DNA of 64,000 nt from assembly GCF_042646165.1 (NCBI RefSeq), contig NZ_JBHRTC010000028.1, one strand, 5' to 3'. The notes under the pieces were generated by a model. The model worked only from the letters and a program-made list of their open reading frames with translations. It had not been told where the DNA came from and ran no database searches. Made by a program: the position numbers and the translations under genes. Positions within the stretch are counted from its first letter, which is position 1. Each line of letters begins with the position of its first letter. The stretch is from Microbaculum marinum. GTDB taxonomy: Bacteria > Pseudomonadota > Alphaproteobacteria > Rhizobiales > Tepidamorphaceae. Of this stretch, positions 18,892-27,776 are shown piece by piece.

Positions 18892-19027
18892 GTTCCATCT
18901 GATGCGTCAATCCCTATCACGGATATGGTTAACGCGCTTTGCCACGTCGTGTTCCCTACCAAGATTTAATTTCTTCGCTGTTTCCGGGCCCGATTCAAAT
19001 TGACACAAATGTTTCAGCAGTTCCGTC

Positions 19028-19597
19028 TCAGCGGAACTGTCCGTGATACTCCGGGTTCGGCCGCATGTCGGTCGCGATCGCGACGCGATTCGTCATGTTG
19101 AAGAACGCGGTCACCGACGCGATGTCCCAGATGTCGCGGTCGCTGAACCCGGCCCCGCGCAAGGCTTCGCGATCGGCTTCGTCGACGACGGCGGGCGTTT
19201 CGCTGAGCTTCCAGGCAAAATCCAGCATCGCTCTGTGACGCGGCGACAGGTCGGCGGCGCGATAGTTCATCACCATCAGTTCCCCCAACTCCGGATCGCC
19301 GGAATATTGCCGCACCGCCGCACCATGGGCTGCGAGGCAGTAGAAGCAGTGGTTCACGCTGGACACGACCACCGCGATCATTTCGCGCTCGAGCTTTGAG
19401 AGCCCCGAGTCGGCGAGCATCAGGTCGTTGTACATGGTGGTAAAGGCGTCGAGCTTTTCGGGGTTGAAGGCATAGGCCTTCAGAACGTTCGGGATCATGC
19501 CGAGCTTCTCGACGCATTTTTCGAAGTATGCCTTCTGCCGATCGGTCAGTTCCCCTTCCTCGGCGATTTCCAATGCGGTGACGCGATCATCGGGCAT
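19028..19597 (-). CDS. Peroxidase-related AhpD / carboxymuconolactone decarboxylase family protein
   Basis: 189 residues from ATG 19597 (MPDDRVTALEI); an upstream in-frame start at 19675 is rejected as lacking family similarity. The AhpD-like core carries the redox pair in VNHCFYCLAAHGAAVR (CxxC with a following His), preceded by LSKLEREMIAVVVSS and followed by DIWDIASVTAFFNMTNRVA. This is the 'uncharacterised peroxidase-related' subgroup, thought to act as an alkylhydroperoxidase-type antioxidant. Specific substrates and partners are unknown. Confidence 0.88.
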   Translation of the reverse strand: MPDDRVTALEIAEEGELTDRQKAYFEKCVEKLGMIPNVLKAYAFNPEKLDAFTTMYNDLMLADSGLSKLEREMIAVVVSSVNHCFYCLAAHGAAVRQYSGDPELGELMVMNYRAADLSPRHRAMLDFAWKLSETPAVVDEADREALRGAGFSDRDIWDIASVTAFFNMTNRVAIATDMRPNPEYHGQFR

Positions 19598-19730
19598 TAA
19601 TGTCCTCCGGTTTAGTTTCAGTATGCTGGCGGCGGGGCGTCGTTGCCACGCGGCGGCCGTTCGGAGCGGTCCCACCCGGGCTCCGGGTGAGCGCCCAATC
19701 TAGGGGTACTTCAACGCTTACGGAGAACAA

Positions 19731-20336
19731 ATGCGAAATGACGTGCGTTTGGGGCTGGTGCGCTTTCTGGTCTGCGCCGCGGCCGTCATGTTGTTGACCG
19801 GGCCGGCGGCAGCCGAGTGGGGGAAGCCGAAGCCGTCGACCGAGGATTGGTCGTGGCTGGAAGGCACGGTCTGGTACGTTCCCACGTACAACCTTCCTGC
19901 AATCATGACGTCGCCTGACACGGAGGCCGTCATCCCGCTCAGGGATCAGACCGTCTATACCATCGACGGCTATGCGAACGGCTACTACTGGGGCATCGCA
20001 CGGGCGCAGTTCCTCGGCCCGGACGATCCCAGGAAGGTGCCGCCCGACAGCGATCCGGCCTGCAACCGCATGGCCGCCTCCGTCACGCCGGAAGGGACAC
20101 TCAACGTCTCCTTCGCGCCGATGGAGAGCTCCAGCGGTGAGCGGATCACCGGGGTCGGCACCATGCGGCGGCACCGCGGCAGCTGGGCGATGGAACTCCA
20201 GATGACGACCGGGGATACGGTCCAGGTAACCCACTGGGCCTACATGCGGGCCTGCCCGAAAAACAGGCCGTGCAAGCTGCCGGCAATCTCCGCGACGGCG
20301 CAGGAATTCGTGGAAGCCTGCCGGACAAGCCCCTGA
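19731..20336 (+). CDS. Secreted protein of unknown function
   Basis: 201 residues with a clear signal peptide (VRFLVCAAAVMLLTGPAAAEWG, cleavage near residue 29). The mature part is beta-rich with many aromatic residues (SWLEGTVWYVPTYNLPA, DGYANGYYWGIARAQF) and four cysteines besides that of the signal peptide, two near the end in ACPKNRPCKLP, suggesting disulfides. A GGAG ribosome site lies 7 bases before the ATG. The pattern of a lipocalin-like or avidin-like barrel is possible, but I do not recognise the family. It is followed by a long hairpin, then by the glutamate dehydrogenase gene. Confidence 0.75.
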   Translation: MRNDVRLGLVRFLVCAAAVMLLTGPAAAEWGKPKPSTEDWSWLEGTVWYVPTYNLPAIMTSPDTEAVIPLRDQTVYTIDGYANGYYWGIARAQFLGPDDPRKVPPDSDPACNRMAASVTPEGTLNVSFAPMESSSGERITGVGTMRRHRGSWAMELQMTTGDTVQVTHWAYMRACPKNRPCKLPAISATAQEFVEACRTSP

Positions 20337-20355
20337 GGCGTCTCGGCCGGTCCAT

Positions 20356-20385
20356 ATGGCGACGGTGTCTCGACACCGTCGCCAT
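20356..20385. terminator. Long perfect hairpin between the secreted-protein gene and gdhZ
   Basis: ATGGCGACGGTGTC and GACACCGTCGCCAT are perfectly complementary over 14 bases with only TC between them (folding as 13 pairs with a 4-base loop). There is no proper T-run after it (TTCTGTCG), so it may stop or stabilise the upstream transcript, or act as an insulator, rather than be a strict intrinsic terminator. Confidence 0.5.
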
Positions 20386-20451
20386 TCTGTCGAACACTCT
20401 GCCTAATAACTCCGCCGGTCGTGAAGCCGTGCGGGCAGAAGGGGAGACACA

Positions 20452-23400
20452 ATGCTGCAGCGGGACAACGAGAACCGGCGCCAGCTCATCGACGAGGTGC
20501 TGAAGGAGTTGCCGGGCGGCTCCCGGGCCGCACAGTCGAGGGACTTTGCCGACTGCCTGTTTTCCCAAGCCGCCTACGAGGATCTTGCCGAGTACAGCCC
20601 GTCCGACCTCGCCGACCTGGCCAGGTCGGCCTGGGCGTTCGCGGCGACTCGCCAACCGGGCCAGCACAAGATCCGGGTCTTCGATCCTGACCCTGAAGAC
20701 GCCTCCCCCGATTCCCGGCTGAACGACGTTACGGTTGTCGAAATAGTCAACGACAACATGCCGTTTCTGCTCGATTCGGCGATGTCGGAACTGCAGGACC
20801 GTGGCTACGAGGTGAAGCTGGTCCTGCACCCGATCGTCTACGTGCAGCGCGATTCGAAAGGCAAGCGCACCAGGTTCTTCGGGTTTGCCGCGCCGGAAGA
20901 CGGCGCCGGCGTCGTGCGCGAAAGCCACATCCACATCCACATCACGCGCATCGACAGCGATCTCGCACGACGGGACACGGCAGCCGCGCTCGGACGCGTC
21001 GACGACGCCGTCCGCATCGTGGTGCAGGACTGGAAGCCGATGCGCGAGCGACTGGCCGCTGCAATCGACGGCTACCGGCGCAATCCCCCGCCGATCGCCG
21101 CCGACGAGATCGCCGAGGCGGTGCACTTCCTCGACTGGGTGGCCGACAACAACTTCACTTTCCTGGGTATGCGCGAATACGCCTTCGTCGGCGGCCTAAA
21201 GGAAGGCCGGCTGGAGAGGATCGAAACGAACCAGCAAGCCGGGCTGGGCATATTGCGCGATCCGGAGGTCATGGTGCTCAGGCGCGGCCGCGAATGGGTC
21301 ACCTACACGCCGGAACTGCGCGACTTCCTGATGCAGCCGGTGCCGCTGATCGTCACCAAGGCCAACGTCAAGTCGCTGGTCCACCGCCGCGTCCATCTCG
21401 ACTACATCGGCGTCAAGACCTTCGACGACCACGGCGATCTGACGGGCGAGCTGCGCGTCATCGGCCTGTTCACCTCGTCGGCCTACAACCGCGGCGTCCG
21501 CTCGATCCCCTACCTTCGCCACAAGGTGGAGCAGGTCATGCAGCGCACCGGGTTCGACCCGGAGAGCCACAACGGCAAGGCCGTGCTCAATGTGCTCGAG
21601 ACGTTCCCGAGAGACGAGCTTTTCCAGATCGACATCGAGACGCTCTACGAATGGGTGATGTCGATCCTGCAACTCGGCGAGCGCCCGCGCATCCGGGTCC
21701 TGGCGCGCCCCGACAAGTTCGACAGGTTCGTTTCGGTGCTGGTCTACGTCCCGCGCGATCGCTTCAACACCGACGTGCGCCGGTCGATAGGCAAGCTCCT
21801 GGCCAGCTCCTACGGGGGCCGCGTATCGGCCTTCTATCCCTATTATCCGGAAGGCGCGCTGGCGCGGGTCCACTACATCATCGGGCGCTACGAGGGCGAG
21901 ACTCCCACTCCCGACCAGTCCTATCTGGAATCGCGGATAGCCGAGCTCGTCCGCACCTGGTCCGACAATCTCAAGGAGGCGCTCGCCGACACCCACGACC
22001 TGATGCGCGCCAACGAATTGTTCGAGTGCTACAAGAACGCGTTCACCACCGCCTATCAGGCCGCCTACCCGGCCCGGGTCGTCGTTGGCGACATTGGCGT
22101 CATCGAGAGGCTGGTCGGCCAGCACACTCTCGAGATCGAGTTCCATCGCCCCGATGCCGACCGGCCGGAACGGCTCGGCCTGAAGCTGTTCCGGGTCGCC
22201 GAACCGGTGCCGCTGTCGGAACGCGTTCCGATTCTCGAGAACATGGGCTTCAAGGTCATCAACGAACGCACCTACCGGATCAGCCGTCCCGGGGAAGGCG
22301 GTACGACCCAGATCTGGCTGCACGACATGGTGCTGGAACGCGCCGACGGCGCCGCCATCGACCTCGATCGCCTCGCCGAGCCGCTCGGTGCCGCCTTCCG
22401 GGCGGTGATGACCGGCGAGGCGGAAAACGACGGCTACAACGCCCTCGTCGTCAAGGCAGGCCTGGAATGGCGCGACATCGCGGTGCTGCACGCCTATTCG
22501 CTCTACTTGCGGCAGATCCGCATTGCCTACAGTCAGGACTATCTGTGGCTGACGTTGCAGCGCCATCCCGACATCGCCGGGATGCTGGTCGAGCTGTTCC
22601 GCGTCCGGTTCATGCCGGAGGCGGTCGGCCGCGAATCCCGCGAGGCGTCAGAGCAGGCGGTCGTGGACCGGCTCGAATCTGCCCTGGAAGGCGTCCCGAG
22701 CCTCGACGAGGACCGGATCATCCGGCGATTCATCAATCTGATCCGATCGACGCTGCGCACCAACTTCTATCAGACCGATGTGCACGGCAAGCCGAAGGCG
22801 GCAATGGCATTCAAGCTCTCCAGCCGCGCCGTCGACGGCTTGCCGGATCCCAAGCCCTACGTCGAGATCTTCGTCTACAGCCCGCGGGTCGAGGGCGTGC
22901 ACCTGAGGTTCGGCAAGATCGCCCGCGGCGGCCTGCGCTGGTCGGACCGGCCGCAGGACTTCCGCACCGAGGTGCTCGGGCTCGTCAAGGCCCAGCAGGT
23001 CAAGAACGCGGTCATCGTGCCCGTCGGCGCCAAGGGCGGGTTCGTGCCGAAGCACCAGCCCGCAGGCAGCCGGGAGGCGATCCTCGCCGAGGGGGTGGCC
23101 TGCTACAAGATCTTCATCAACAGCCTCCTCGACGTCACGGACAACCTGATCGACGGCAATGTCGTGCAGCCGGCTCTCACCGTCTGCCACGACGGTGACG
23201 ATCCCTACCTGGTGGTTGCCGCCGACAAGGGCACCGCGACATTCTCCGACATCGCCAACGAGATATCGGAGTCCCGCGACTTCTGGCTCGGCGACGCTTT
23301 CGCCTCGGGCGGATCGGCCGGCTACGACCACAAGAAGATGGGCATCACCGCGCGTGGCGCCTGGGAAGCCGTCAAGCGCCACTTCCGCGAGAAGGACGTC

Positions 23401-25305
23401 GACATCCAGACCACGCCGTTCACGGTGGTCGGCGTCGGCGACATGTCGGGCGACGTGTTCGGCAACGGCATGCTGCTTTCGGAGCAGATCCGGCTGCTCG
23501 CCGCCTTCGATCACCGCGACATCTTCATCGACCCCGATCCTGATCCGGCGTCGAGCTACGCCGAGCGCCAGCGGATGTTCGCTCTGCCGCGGTCGAGCTG
23601 GCAGGATTACGACCGCGACCTGATCTCGGAGGGCGGCGGCGTCTTCTCGCGGCAGGAGAAGGCCATTCCATTGTCGCCGCAGATGCAGGACCTGCTCGAG
23701 ATCCGGCGCAAGACGGCGACACCGATCGAGATCATGTCCGCCATCCTTAAGGCCGACGCCGATCTCATGTGGTTCGGCGGCATCGGCACCTACGTCCGGG
23801 CGACGACCGAAACCGACGATCAGGTCGGCGACAGGGCCAACGACGCCATCCGGATCACTGCGCCGCAGCTGCGCGTCAAGGTGGTCGGCGAGGGCGCCAA
23901 CCTCGGGGTAACCCAGCTCGGCCGGATCGAGTACGCCGAGGCGGGCGGCCGCATCAACACCGACGCGATCGACAATTCCGCCGGCGTCAACTCCTCCGAT
24001 CTCGAGGTCAACATCAAGGTGGCGCTGGGTCCGGTGGTCCGGTCCGGCCAGCTCAAGCTGCAGCAGCGCAACCGGCTGCTCGTCGAGATGACCGAGGAGG
24101 TCGCCGGCCTCGTCCTTCGCAACAATTACCTGCAGACGCTGGCGCTGTCGCTGAGCGAGCGGCGCGGCGCCGAAAGCCTCGGCTTCCAGCAGCGCTTCAT
24201 GCGCGATCTGGAGGCCCGCGGCGACCTCGACCGGGAGGTCGAGCACTTGCCGGACGACGCCGAGATGCAGGCACGCGAAGCCCGCGGGCACCCGCTGAGC
24301 CGGCCGGAGCTTGCCGTGCTGCTCGCTTACGCAAAGCTCGACCTCTATGCGCGGCTCCTGAAGAGCACGGTGCCGGACGATCCGTATCTCGGTCGCGAAC
24401 TGATGCGGTATTTTCCCGAACGCCTACAGAAGAAGTTCCCCGAGGCGATCGAGAATCACCGGCTGCGCCGCGAGATCATCTCGACGATGCTGGCGAACTC
24501 GATGATCAACCGCTGCGGGCCGACCATGATGGTGCGCCTCGGAGACGAGACCGGTGCCGAGGTGCCGGACATCGCGGCGGCCTTCGCGGCGGCGCGCAAC
24601 GCCTTCGGGCTGACGGAAGTGAACGGCGAACTCGACGCGCTGGACAACAGGATTCCCGGCGCGCTGCAACTGGAACTCTATGGCGTCCTGCAAGACCTGC
24701 TGCTGAGGGCAACCGCGTGGTTCCTTCGCAACGTCGATCTCGATCAGGGCCTGGCAGACATCATCGGCCACTATCGCAAGGGCACCGCCAAGCTGATCGC
24801 CGACCTCGACAAGGTCGCGCCTGCCGATGCGATGGAGCGAATCGCGGAGCGGTGCGAGACGCTGGTTGCCGCGGGTCTGCCTGAGGATCTGGCCGCCCGC
24901 GCCGCCAGTACGCAGCTTCTCTCCCGGGCACCCGATATCGTTCTCGTGTCGGATCGCACCGGCAAGCCCCTCAGGGCGGTTGCCGAGACGTTCTATGCCT
25001 TCACATCACACTTCGAGATCGAGCAGATCACCGACGCGGCGCGCAACCTGGCGGTCAACGACTACTACGACCGGCTGGCGCTCAACCGGACCATCGACCT
25101 GATGACGGAAGCCCAGCGCAGGCTGGTCGCCGACGTGCTGGCAACCGGCAAGAAGGGCAAGCCCGCACTCGAGGCCTGGCTCGAGGCCCGCGGGCGCAGC
25201 GTCGAGCGGATGACGGCGGCGATCAGGGAGATCGAGCGCGGCCCGATGAGCCTTGCGCGGCTGTCGGTGGTCGCAAGCCTGTTCAACGACCTCGCGGGCA
25301 CATAG
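20452..25305 (+). CDS. gdhZ: NAD-dependent glutamate dehydrogenase, large (180 kDa) type
   Basis: 1,617 residues, the usual size for this class. It deaminates glutamate to 2-oxoglutarate and ammonia, feeding the TCA cycle during growth on amino acids; in Caulobacter the homologue (GdhZ) also affects cell division. The N-terminal 700 residues are regulatory, with ACT-like segments. The catalytic core begins with GGLRWSDRPQDFRTEVLGLVKAQQ; the lysine in PVGAKGGFVPK is the expected active-site residue. The NAD-binding half contains GVGDMSGDVFGNGMLLS. A GGGGAG ribosome site is 6 bases before ATG 20452. It appears monocistronic. Confidence 0.96.
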   Translation: MLQRDNENRRQLIDEVLKELPGGSRAAQSRDFADCLFSQAAYEDLAEYSPSDLADLARSAWAFAATRQPGQHKIRVFDPDPEDASPDSRLNDVTVVEIVNDNMPFLLDSAMSELQDRGYEVKLVLHPIVYVQRDSKGKRTRFFGFAAPEDGAGVVRESHIHIHITRIDSDLARRDTAAALGRVDDAVRIVVQDWKPMRERLAAAIDGYRRNPPPIAADEIAEAVHFLDWVADNNFTFLGMREYAFVGGLKEGRLERIETNQQAGLGILRDPEVMVLRRGREWVTYTPELRDFLMQPVPLIVTKANVKSLVHRRVHLDYIGVKTFDDHGDLTGELRVIGLFTSSAYNRGVRSIPYLRHKVEQVMQRTGFDPESHNGKAVLNVLETFPRDELFQIDIETLYEWVMSILQLGERPRIRVLARPDKFDRFVSVLVYVPRDRFNTDVRRSIGKLLASSYGGRVSAFYPYYPEGALARVHYIIGRYEGETPTPDQSYLESRIAELVRTWSDNLKEALADTHDLMRANELFECYKNAFTTAYQAAYPARVVVGDIGVIERLVGQHTLEIEFHRPDADRPERLGLKLFRVAEPVPLSERVPILENMGFKVINERTYRISRPGEGGTTQIWLHDMVLERADGAAIDLDRLAEPLGAAFRAVMTGEAENDGYNALVVKAGLEWRDIAVLHAYSLYLRQIRIAYSQDYLWLTLQRHPDIAGMLVELFRVRFMPEAVGRESREASEQAVVDRLESALEGVPSLDEDRIIRRFINLIRSTLRTNFYQTDVHGKPKAAMAFKLSSRAVDGLPDPKPYVEIFVYSPRVEGVHLRFGKIARGGLRWSDRPQDFRTEVLGLVKAQQVKNAVIVPVGAKGGFVPKHQPAGSREAILAEGVACYKIFINSLLDVTDNLIDGNVVQPALTVCHDGDDPYLVVAADKGTATFSDIANEISESRDFWLGDAFASGGSAGYDHKKMGITARGAWEAVKRHFREKDVDIQTTPFTVVGVGDMSGDVFGNGMLLSEQIRLLAAFDHRDIFIDPDPDPASSYAERQRMFALPRSSWQDYDRDLISEGGGVFSRQEKAIPLSPQMQDLLEIRRKTATPIEIMSAILKADADLMWFGGIGTYVRATTETDDQVGDRANDAIRITAPQLRVKVVGEGANLGVTQLGRIEYAEAGGRINTDAIDNSAGVNSSDLEVNIKVALGPVVRSGQLKLQQRNRLLVEMTEEVAGLVLRNNYLQTLALSLSERRGAESLGFQQRFMRDLEARGDLDREVEHLPDDAEMQAREARGHPLSRPELAVLLAYAKLDLYARLLKSTVPDDPYLGRELMRYFPERLQKKFPEAIENHRLRREIISTMLANSMINRCGPTMMVRLGDETGAEVPDIAAAFAAARNAFGLTEVNGELDALDNRIPGALQLELYGVLQDLLLRATAWFLRNVDLDQGLADIIGHYRKGTAKLIADLDKVAPADAMERIAERCETLVAAGLPEDLAARAASTQLLSRAPDIVLVSDRTGKPLRAVAETFYAFTSHFEIEQITDAARNLAVNDYYDRLALNRTIDLMTEAQRRLVADVLATGKKGKPALEAWLEARGRSVERMTAAIREIERGPMSLARLSVVASLFNDLAGT

Positions 25306-25407
25306 GAACGTAGTCCCGGGATCTCGTTTGGCTCCGGGCGGAAGAGTTCAAGAAGTTACCGGGGCCGCCGGAAGCGAGCCTGCCTGCGGCGACCTTCTGA
25401 AGCGGCG

Positions 25408-25650
25408 TCAGGCGCGGGGGAGGGGGAATTCGGTGCTGCCGTAGATATCCCTGATCTCGGCGGCGCGAAAGCTGGAATCACCGGTTTCGATCCAGGCGAA
25501 ATGCAGCTGGCCGGGAATCTCCTCGACGGCATATTTGACCGCTTCGGCGAGGGTCTCGAAGCGCCGGTACTTCAGGCCGCTGAAGCGGCCGGCGCGATGA
25601 TTTCGGCTCGAATAGAGTTCGGCCGGGGTATCGAACTTGCCATGAGACAT
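25408..25650 (-). CDS. Small conserved-type protein of unknown function
   Basis: 80 residues, starting ATG 25650 (MSHGKFDTPAELYSSRNHRA). It is soluble, with a helix TLAEAVKYAVEEIPGQ followed by strands LHFAWIETGDSSFRAAEIRDIY. That layout resembles other very small alphaproteobacterial proteins of unknown role. Neither signal peptide nor catalytic motif is visible. The gap on its upstream side to the CoA transferase (25651-25886) holds no gene. Confidence 0.65.
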   Translation of the reverse strand: MSHGKFDTPAELYSSRNHRAGRFSGLKYRRFETLAEAVKYAVEEIPGQLHFAWIETGDSSFRAAEIRDIYGSTEFPLPRA

Positions 25651-25886
25651 CTGGAGATCCGCAATGCGAGGAACACCAGACCAGCTGACCGCCCAGGCCG
25701 TATGGGCCTATTCAGGGCGATCAGGGAACGGGGAGGATCGCAGTACATCCGTGCTGATCCTTCATCGTTTTCTGCGGCGGTCATGAGCCGCGCTGAAAAC
25801 ACCGTCCAATCTGGCTGGATGACGAGTATGTGGTCACCGCTTCCGCCTATTTCAACCCCTGGTGCCGCACTTCACCCGGCGCGGCC

Positions 25887-27122
25887 TCAAACGATGCCGT
25901 CATCGCGCAACCTGGACCGTTCGGTCGCGTCTAGGCCGAGCACCTCGTCCAGCACCTCGTCGGTGTGCTCGCCGAGAACCGGCGGCGGGCGGCGATAGCT
26001 CGCCGGCGTTGCCGAAAACTTCAAGGGATTGCCGATCAGATCGACGCTGCCGGAGCCGGCCAGCGAGTGCGGCATCGAGATCTTCATGTCGCGGGCGGCG
26101 ACCTGCGGCTCGGCGAAGGTGTCGGCGATGGTGTTGACCGGCCCGGCCGGCACGCCACGCACTTCGAGGCCCGCCAGTATTTCGGTGCGCGTCAGGACCC
26201 TGAGGCGATCGGCGATCATCGGAACCAGCGCCTCGCGGTTCCGGACCCGGGCACTGTTTGTGGCAAAGAGGGGATTCTCGGCGAGTTCCGGAGCCTGAAG
26301 GAAATCGCAGAACCGCCGATACTGGGCATCATTGCCGACGGCAATGATGACGTGGCCATCGGAGGTCTCGAAGACCTGGTAGGGCACGATATTGGCGTGG
26401 GCGTTGCCGCGCTGGACCGGCACCACGCCCGAGGTCAGATAGTTGACGCCCTCGTTGACCAGCCAGGCGACCTGGGTATCGACGAGGCCGATATCGATAT
26501 GCTGGCCGCGCCCGGTGGCGTCGCGGTGGCGGAGTGCGGCAAGGATCGCGGTCGAGGCATACATGCCGCACATCACGTCGGCGATGGCGACGCCGACCTT
26601 GACCGGCTCGGTGCCGGGAACGCCGGTGATCGACATGATCCCGCCCATGCCCTGTGCCAGGTAATCGTACCCGGCGCGGCCGGAATTCGGGCCGGTCTGG
26701 CCGAAGCCGGTGATCGAGCAGTAGACGAGGCCGGGAAGGTTCGCGCTCAGATCGGAATAGCCGAGGCCGTACCTGGCAAGGCCGCCGACCTTGAAGTTCT
26801 CCACCAGCACGTCGCACTTCGCCGCGAGCCTGCGCACGAGTGCGGCGCCTTCCGGCCTGGCAATATCGACGGACAGCGACCGCTTGTTGCGGTTCGCCGA
26901 CAGGTAGTAGCCGCTTTCCGTGGTGTCCGCACCGTCGGCATCCCTGACGTAAGGCGGTCCCCACTTGCGGGTGTCGTCGCCCTCGCCGCGCTTTTCCACC
27001 TTGATGACGTCGGCGCCGAGATCGCCGAGGAGCTGGGTGCAGGTCGGCCCGGCCAGGATGCGGGTGAGGTCGAGGATGCGGATGCCGGCGAGCGGTCCGG
27101 GATTGGCGGTTTCGTTTGTCAT
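25887..27122 (-). CDS. CaiB/BaiF family (class III) CoA transferase
   Basis: 411 residues from ATG 27122; the frame is open a further 555 bases upstream, but family sequence begins at LAGIRILDLTRILAGPTCTQLLGDLGADVIKVEK. Class III transferases move CoA between carboxylic acids through a catalytic Asp; the expected Asp lies in the segment around residues 170-175 (GRAGYDYLAQGMGG). The C-terminal half has VIIAVGNDAQYRRFCDFL. The substrate is not predictable; no adjacent catabolic operon gives a clue. It lies 70 bases beyond the macrodomain gene on the same strand. Confidence 0.93.
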   Translation of the reverse strand: MTNETANPGPLAGIRILDLTRILAGPTCTQLLGDLGADVIKVEKRGEGDDTRKWGPPYVRDADGADTTESGYYLSANRNKRSLSVDIARPEGAALVRRLAAKCDVLVENFKVGGLARYGLGYSDLSANLPGLVYCSITGFGQTGPNSGRAGYDYLAQGMGGIMSITGVPGTEPVKVGVAIADVMCGMYASTAILAALRHRDATGRGQHIDIGLVDTQVAWLVNEGVNYLTSGVVPVQRGNAHANIVPYQVFETSDGHVIIAVGNDAQYRRFCDFLQAPELAENPLFATNSARVRNREALVPMIADRLRVLTRTEILAGLEVRGVPAGPVNTIADTFAEPQVAARDMKISMPHSLAGSGSVDLIGNPLKFSATPASYRRPPPVLGEHTDEVLDEVLGLDATERSRLRDDGIV

Positions 27123-27192
27123 GGTCCCCGTACGCGGTGAGAAGTGGCGGCATCCTAACGGCTGCCGCGTGCGATGGAAGACGGGCGGGGTC

Positions 27193-27726
27193 TCAGCGGC
27201 GCGAAACGGGCAGTGACAGGGCCTCCGCGGCGTCCTCGTGACGGCGTGCCGAAATCTCGTCGAAACAGCACAGCACGACGCGATCGAAGGCGTCCGGTGA
27301 GGCGGCGACGGCATCGCGGACCGCCTGCACGGCGATCCGCGCGGCCCGGTCCGGGGGAAAGCCATAGATGCCGGTCGAGATCGCCGGGAAAGCGACGGAC
27401 CGCAGGCCGTTTGCCTGCGCGAGCGCCAGCGACGCCCGGTAGCAGCTTTCCAGGGCGGCATCCTCGTGCTCGCCGCCTCCCCGCCAGACCGGGCCGACAG
27501 CGTGGATGACGTGGCGTGCGGGAAGGCGGTAGCCGCCGGTGATGCGCGCTTCCCCGGTCGGGCAGGACCCGATTGCCGAACAGGCCCCGGCCAGCTCCGG
27601 CCCGGCTGCCCGGTGGATCGCCCCGCAGACGCCGCCGCCTGGCTCCAGCGCCGGATTGGCCGCGTTGACGATCGCATCGACCTTCAGCGTGGTGATGTCG
27701 GCCACGACGATCTCGACAGATGTCAT
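27193..27726 (-). CDS. Macrodomain protein (O-acetyl-ADP-ribose deacetylase-like)
   Basis: 177 residues from ATG 27726; a GTG three codons earlier is also possible. A single macrodomain of the YmdB/MacroD type: VVADITTLKVDAIVNAANPAL, the GGGVCGAIHRAAG loop, and FPAISTGIYGFPPDRAA. It has the residues expected for hydrolysing O-acetyl-ADP-ribose or removing mono-ADP-ribose. No ADP-ribosyltransferase or toxin lies next to it, so a role as an antitoxin is not supported. Confidence 0.93.
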   Translation of the reverse strand: MTSVEIVVADITTLKVDAIVNAANPALEPGGGVCGAIHRAAGPELAGACSAIGSCPTGEARITGGYRLPARHVIHAVGPVWRGGGEHEDAALESCYRASLALAQANGLRSVAFPAISTGIYGFPPDRAARIAVQAVRDAVAASPDAFDRVVLCCFDEISARRHEDAAEALSLPVSRR

Positions 27727-27776
27727 GAACGGCACTTCAGCACAGGAAATCGCGGAGGCAAATTCCCGTTTGCCTT

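Noticed and set aside
25305..25328. GGAAC-N15-CGTT, like an EcfG stress promoter
   Set aside because: Spacing is shorter than the usual 16-17 and no plus-strand gene follows.
27193..27726. Macrodomain protein as a DarG-type antitoxin
   Set aside because: No DarT-like or other ADP-ribosyltransferase gene is adjacent.
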